A stretch of DNA of 23,714 nt from Syntrophomonadaceae bacterium. Its GTDB lineage: Bacteria > Bacillota_D > Dethiobacteria > DTU022. Made by a program: the position numbers and the translations under genes. The notes under the pieces were generated by a model. The model made no database searches, was not told where the DNA came from, and saw only the letters and a program-made list of their open reading frames with translations. Positions 22,263 to 23,714 of this stretch are shown here, in pieces. Position 1 is the first letter of the stretch, and each line of letters starts with the position of its first letter. The stretch lies in assembly GCA_003562605.1 (NCBI GenBank), contig PWUG01000125.1, positions 1 to 23,714 of the forward strand, given 5' to 3'.

Positions 22263-23111
22263 TTGTCAAAAAAAAGTGTGTTGGATTTTATCAGGATGAA
22301 AAAGGAAGGCGAAAAGGTGGCCTGGGTTACTGCTTATGACTTTCCCATGGCTCTGTTTGCCGAACAGGCTGGAATGGACATGGTTTTAGTCGGTGATTCC
22401 ATGGGTATGGTTCTCCTTGGTTACAAGGATACTATGCCGGTAACAATGGAAGACTGCCTCGCTCATTGCAAGGCAGTTCGCCGGGGGGCTCCAAAGACCT
22501 GGGCTATCGGTGACATGCCATTTGGTTCATACCAGATATGTGATGAGGATGCTGTCAGAAATGCTGTCCGCTTTCTTAAAGAGGCCGACATGGATTGTAT
22601 TAAATTAGAGGGCGGTACACGAGTAGCCAGCCGTATAAAAGCTATTAACGATGCCGGGATCCTGGTTATGGGCCATATTGGTTTGACTCCACAAAGCTCC
22701 GGGCAGCTTGGCGGCTTCAGGGCGACAGGCCGGGATGTTGCTACAGCCAGAAATTTAATCGAAGACGCCCTGGCTGTGCAGGAAGCGGGGGCTTTTTCTC
22801 TGCTTATTGAAGCAGTCGCACCTGAACTGACAGAATTTCTTGCCGGGAGGCTTGATATTCCCGTTTACTCGATCGGTGCGGGAGCAAACTGCGACGGGCA
22901 GCTGCTAATTTGCGGGGACATGCTTGGCCAATTTCAGGCATTTACCCCCAAGTTTGTTAAAGTATATGCCAATATTGCTGAAACCAGTGTCAATGCTTTT
23001 AAACAATATATAACAGAAGTTAAAAACGGTGAGTTTCCGACCGAAGAGCACGTTTACCCCCGTAAAGACAGCCTGGAAGATTTCCAGAAGCTTTTTAAAG
23101 AGTATAGTTAG
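22263..23111 (+). CDS. panB: 3-methyl-2-oxobutanoate hydroxymethyltransferase (ketopantoate synthesis)
   Basis: PanB transfers a hydroxymethyl group from methylene-tetrahydrofolate to 3-methyl-2-oxobutanoate, giving ketopantoate for pantothenate and CoA. Read from the TTG at 22263 it has 282 residues. The metal and catalytic residues align with E. coli PanB: Asp45 in VGDSMGM, Asp84 in IGDMPFG, Lys114 and Glu116 in IKLEGG, His138 in GHIGLTPQS and Glu183 in LLIEAVAPE. The later HD of the E. coli segment VMHDAFG reads GD here (ICGDMLG). The TTG is chosen because AGAGGAG lies 8 bases before it; the earlier in-frame TTG at 22245 lies ahead of that site. No panC or panD follows in the window, so it may sit in an unusual context or be a paralogue. 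Confidence 0.9.
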   Translation: MSKKSVLDFIRMKKEGEKVAWVTAYDFPMALFAEQAGMDMVLVGDSMGMVLLGYKDTMPVTMEDCLAHCKAVRRGAPKTWAIGDMPFGSYQICDEDAVRNAVRFLKEADMDCIKLEGGTRVASRIKAINDAGILVMGHIGLTPQSSGQLGGFRATGRDVATARNLIEDALAVQEAGAFSLLIEAVAPELTEFLAGRLDIPVYSIGAGANCDGQLLICGDMLGQFQAFTPKFVKVYANIAETSVNAFKQYITEVKNGEFPTEEHVYPRKDSLEDFQKLFKEYS

Positions 23112-23169
23112 ATTTAGCCGAAAGATGATCAGACAACCGCATTAAAAAATATTATGGAGGATGATTATA

Positions 23170-23714
23170 ATGCCATTCGAAAAGATTGAAAAGTACATTA
23201 CAGAAAAGACTAACTTTCCTTTGCGGGATCGTTATGATTTGCCAACATCTCCGATAACTTTTCCCGATGGATCCCACTACCGGATCGAGATCGCCGGTAT
23301 GGAAACCGTTGAGAATTTGGAAATAATGACCCGTGAAGCAGAAAAAAGAAAAGTTCCGGTCCACCGGGTGATTTCCCTGGTGCGGGGAGCGGCGATGATG
23401 GATTACTCGGAACTGAAAGAATTTGCCCGCGTTGCCGCAGAGAATAAATATGAAGTGATCATCAACCCTCTGCCGAGCAGGGGCTGGGATAGTGGAAGGC
23501 AGTATGCAACTCCAGAGGGCTATGTATCCGGAATGCGGCTTAGGGGTAGTGATAAAGTATATGAATGGTTGAAAGAATTAGACCGTTGCCTGGAAGCCGG
23601 CATTCGTGGTTTTCTCATTCCCGATGAAGGGCTCCTGGATCTGGTAACAAAGATGAGGGCAGACGGCGTTTTCCCCGATGATGTGAAATTTAAAGTATCT
23701 GTATTCGCCGGCCA
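23170..23714 (+). CDS. Unrecognised protein, probably TIM-barrel-like; runs off the window
   Basis: The ATG at 23170 has GGAGG at a suitable distance (23156-23160); the in-frame ATG at 23161 is too close to it. The 181 codons seen include FPDGSHYRIEIAGMETVENL, then RVISLVRGAAMMDYSELKEF, EVIINPLPSRGWDSGRQYAT and IRGFLIPDEGLLDLV. The alternation of strands and helices (KYEVIINPLP, GIRGFLIPDEG, KFKVSVFAG) resembles a TIM barrel such as those of U32-peptidase-like proteins, but I cannot name the family. It lies 58 bases after panB in the same direction and could be cotranscribed with it. The 3' end is missing. Confidence 0.65.
   Translation, partial: MPFEKIEKYITEKTNFPLRDRYDLPTSPITFPDGSHYRIEIAGMETVENLEIMTREAEKRKVPVHRVISLVRGAAMMDYSELKEFARVAAENKYEVIINPLPSRGWDSGRQYATPEGYVSGMRLRGSDKVYEWLKELDRCLEAGIRGFLIPDEGLLDLVTKMRADGVFPDDVKFKVSVFAG

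Overview
The window looks like the chromosome of an anaerobic, probably low-to-medium G+C Gram-positive bacterium of the Clostridia type. The reasons are strong AGGAGG-type ribosome sites, TTG starts on some genes, a tungsten-type aldehyde:ferredoxin oxidoreductase, a glycyl radical enzyme with its iron-sulphur activase, and CoA-transferase/thiolase fermentation genes. Nothing in the sequence fixes the genus. I saw no rRNA, tRNA, CRISPR array, intact transposon or phage gene.

Layout. Positions 1-2121 hold the 3' part of topA, whose C-terminus carries three similar helical repeats in place of zinc ribbons. Next is a stand-alone cytosine deaminase (2350-3630). At 3706-3734 there is a consensus promoter, followed by a structured leader with a strong terminator-like hairpin. 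That leader precedes a catabolic operon on the + strand (3895-10570): two CoA-transferase subunits, a thiolase, a MoaD/ThiS-like protein, a class III aminotransferase and an aldehyde:ferredoxin oxidoreductase. A strong intrinsic terminator (10606-10663) closes it. A plausible reading is that an amino group is transaminated to an aldehyde, the aldehyde is oxidised to an acid with reduction of ferredoxin, the acid is activated by CoA transfer, and a 3-oxoacyl-CoA is cleaved by the thiolase. The MoaD-like protein would serve tungstopterin synthesis. The substrate is not evident.

The middle (10726-14714) holds small accessory genes: a DUF3870 protein, a two-repeat lipoprotein on the minus strand, a four-helix membrane protein, RidA, a secreted dockerin-type protein overlapping ridA, and a single-pass membrane protein. 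An orphan beta-class DNA methyltransferase (14775-15896) then runs into the 3' end of dinB (DNA polymerase IV, minus strand).

On the minus strand, 21001-17080 encodes a 992-residue glycyl radical enzyme with an N-terminal SCP2-like (lipid-binding) domain, followed by its radical-SAM activase. dinB lies 66 bases downstream with its own apparent promoter and possibly a leaderless mRNA. A SAM-dependent methyltransferase is divergent from the glycyl radical enzyme, and an inverted repeat overlaps the glycyl-radical promoter region. After it comes the 3' remnant of an M24 (ectoine-hydrolase/creatinase-like) peptidase. The window ends with panB and the start of an unrecognised protein. No panC or panD is visible.

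The points most worth follow-up are the SCP2-glycyl radical enzyme fusion, the attenuator-like leader of the CoA-transferase/AOR operon, and the catabolic route that operon encodes.
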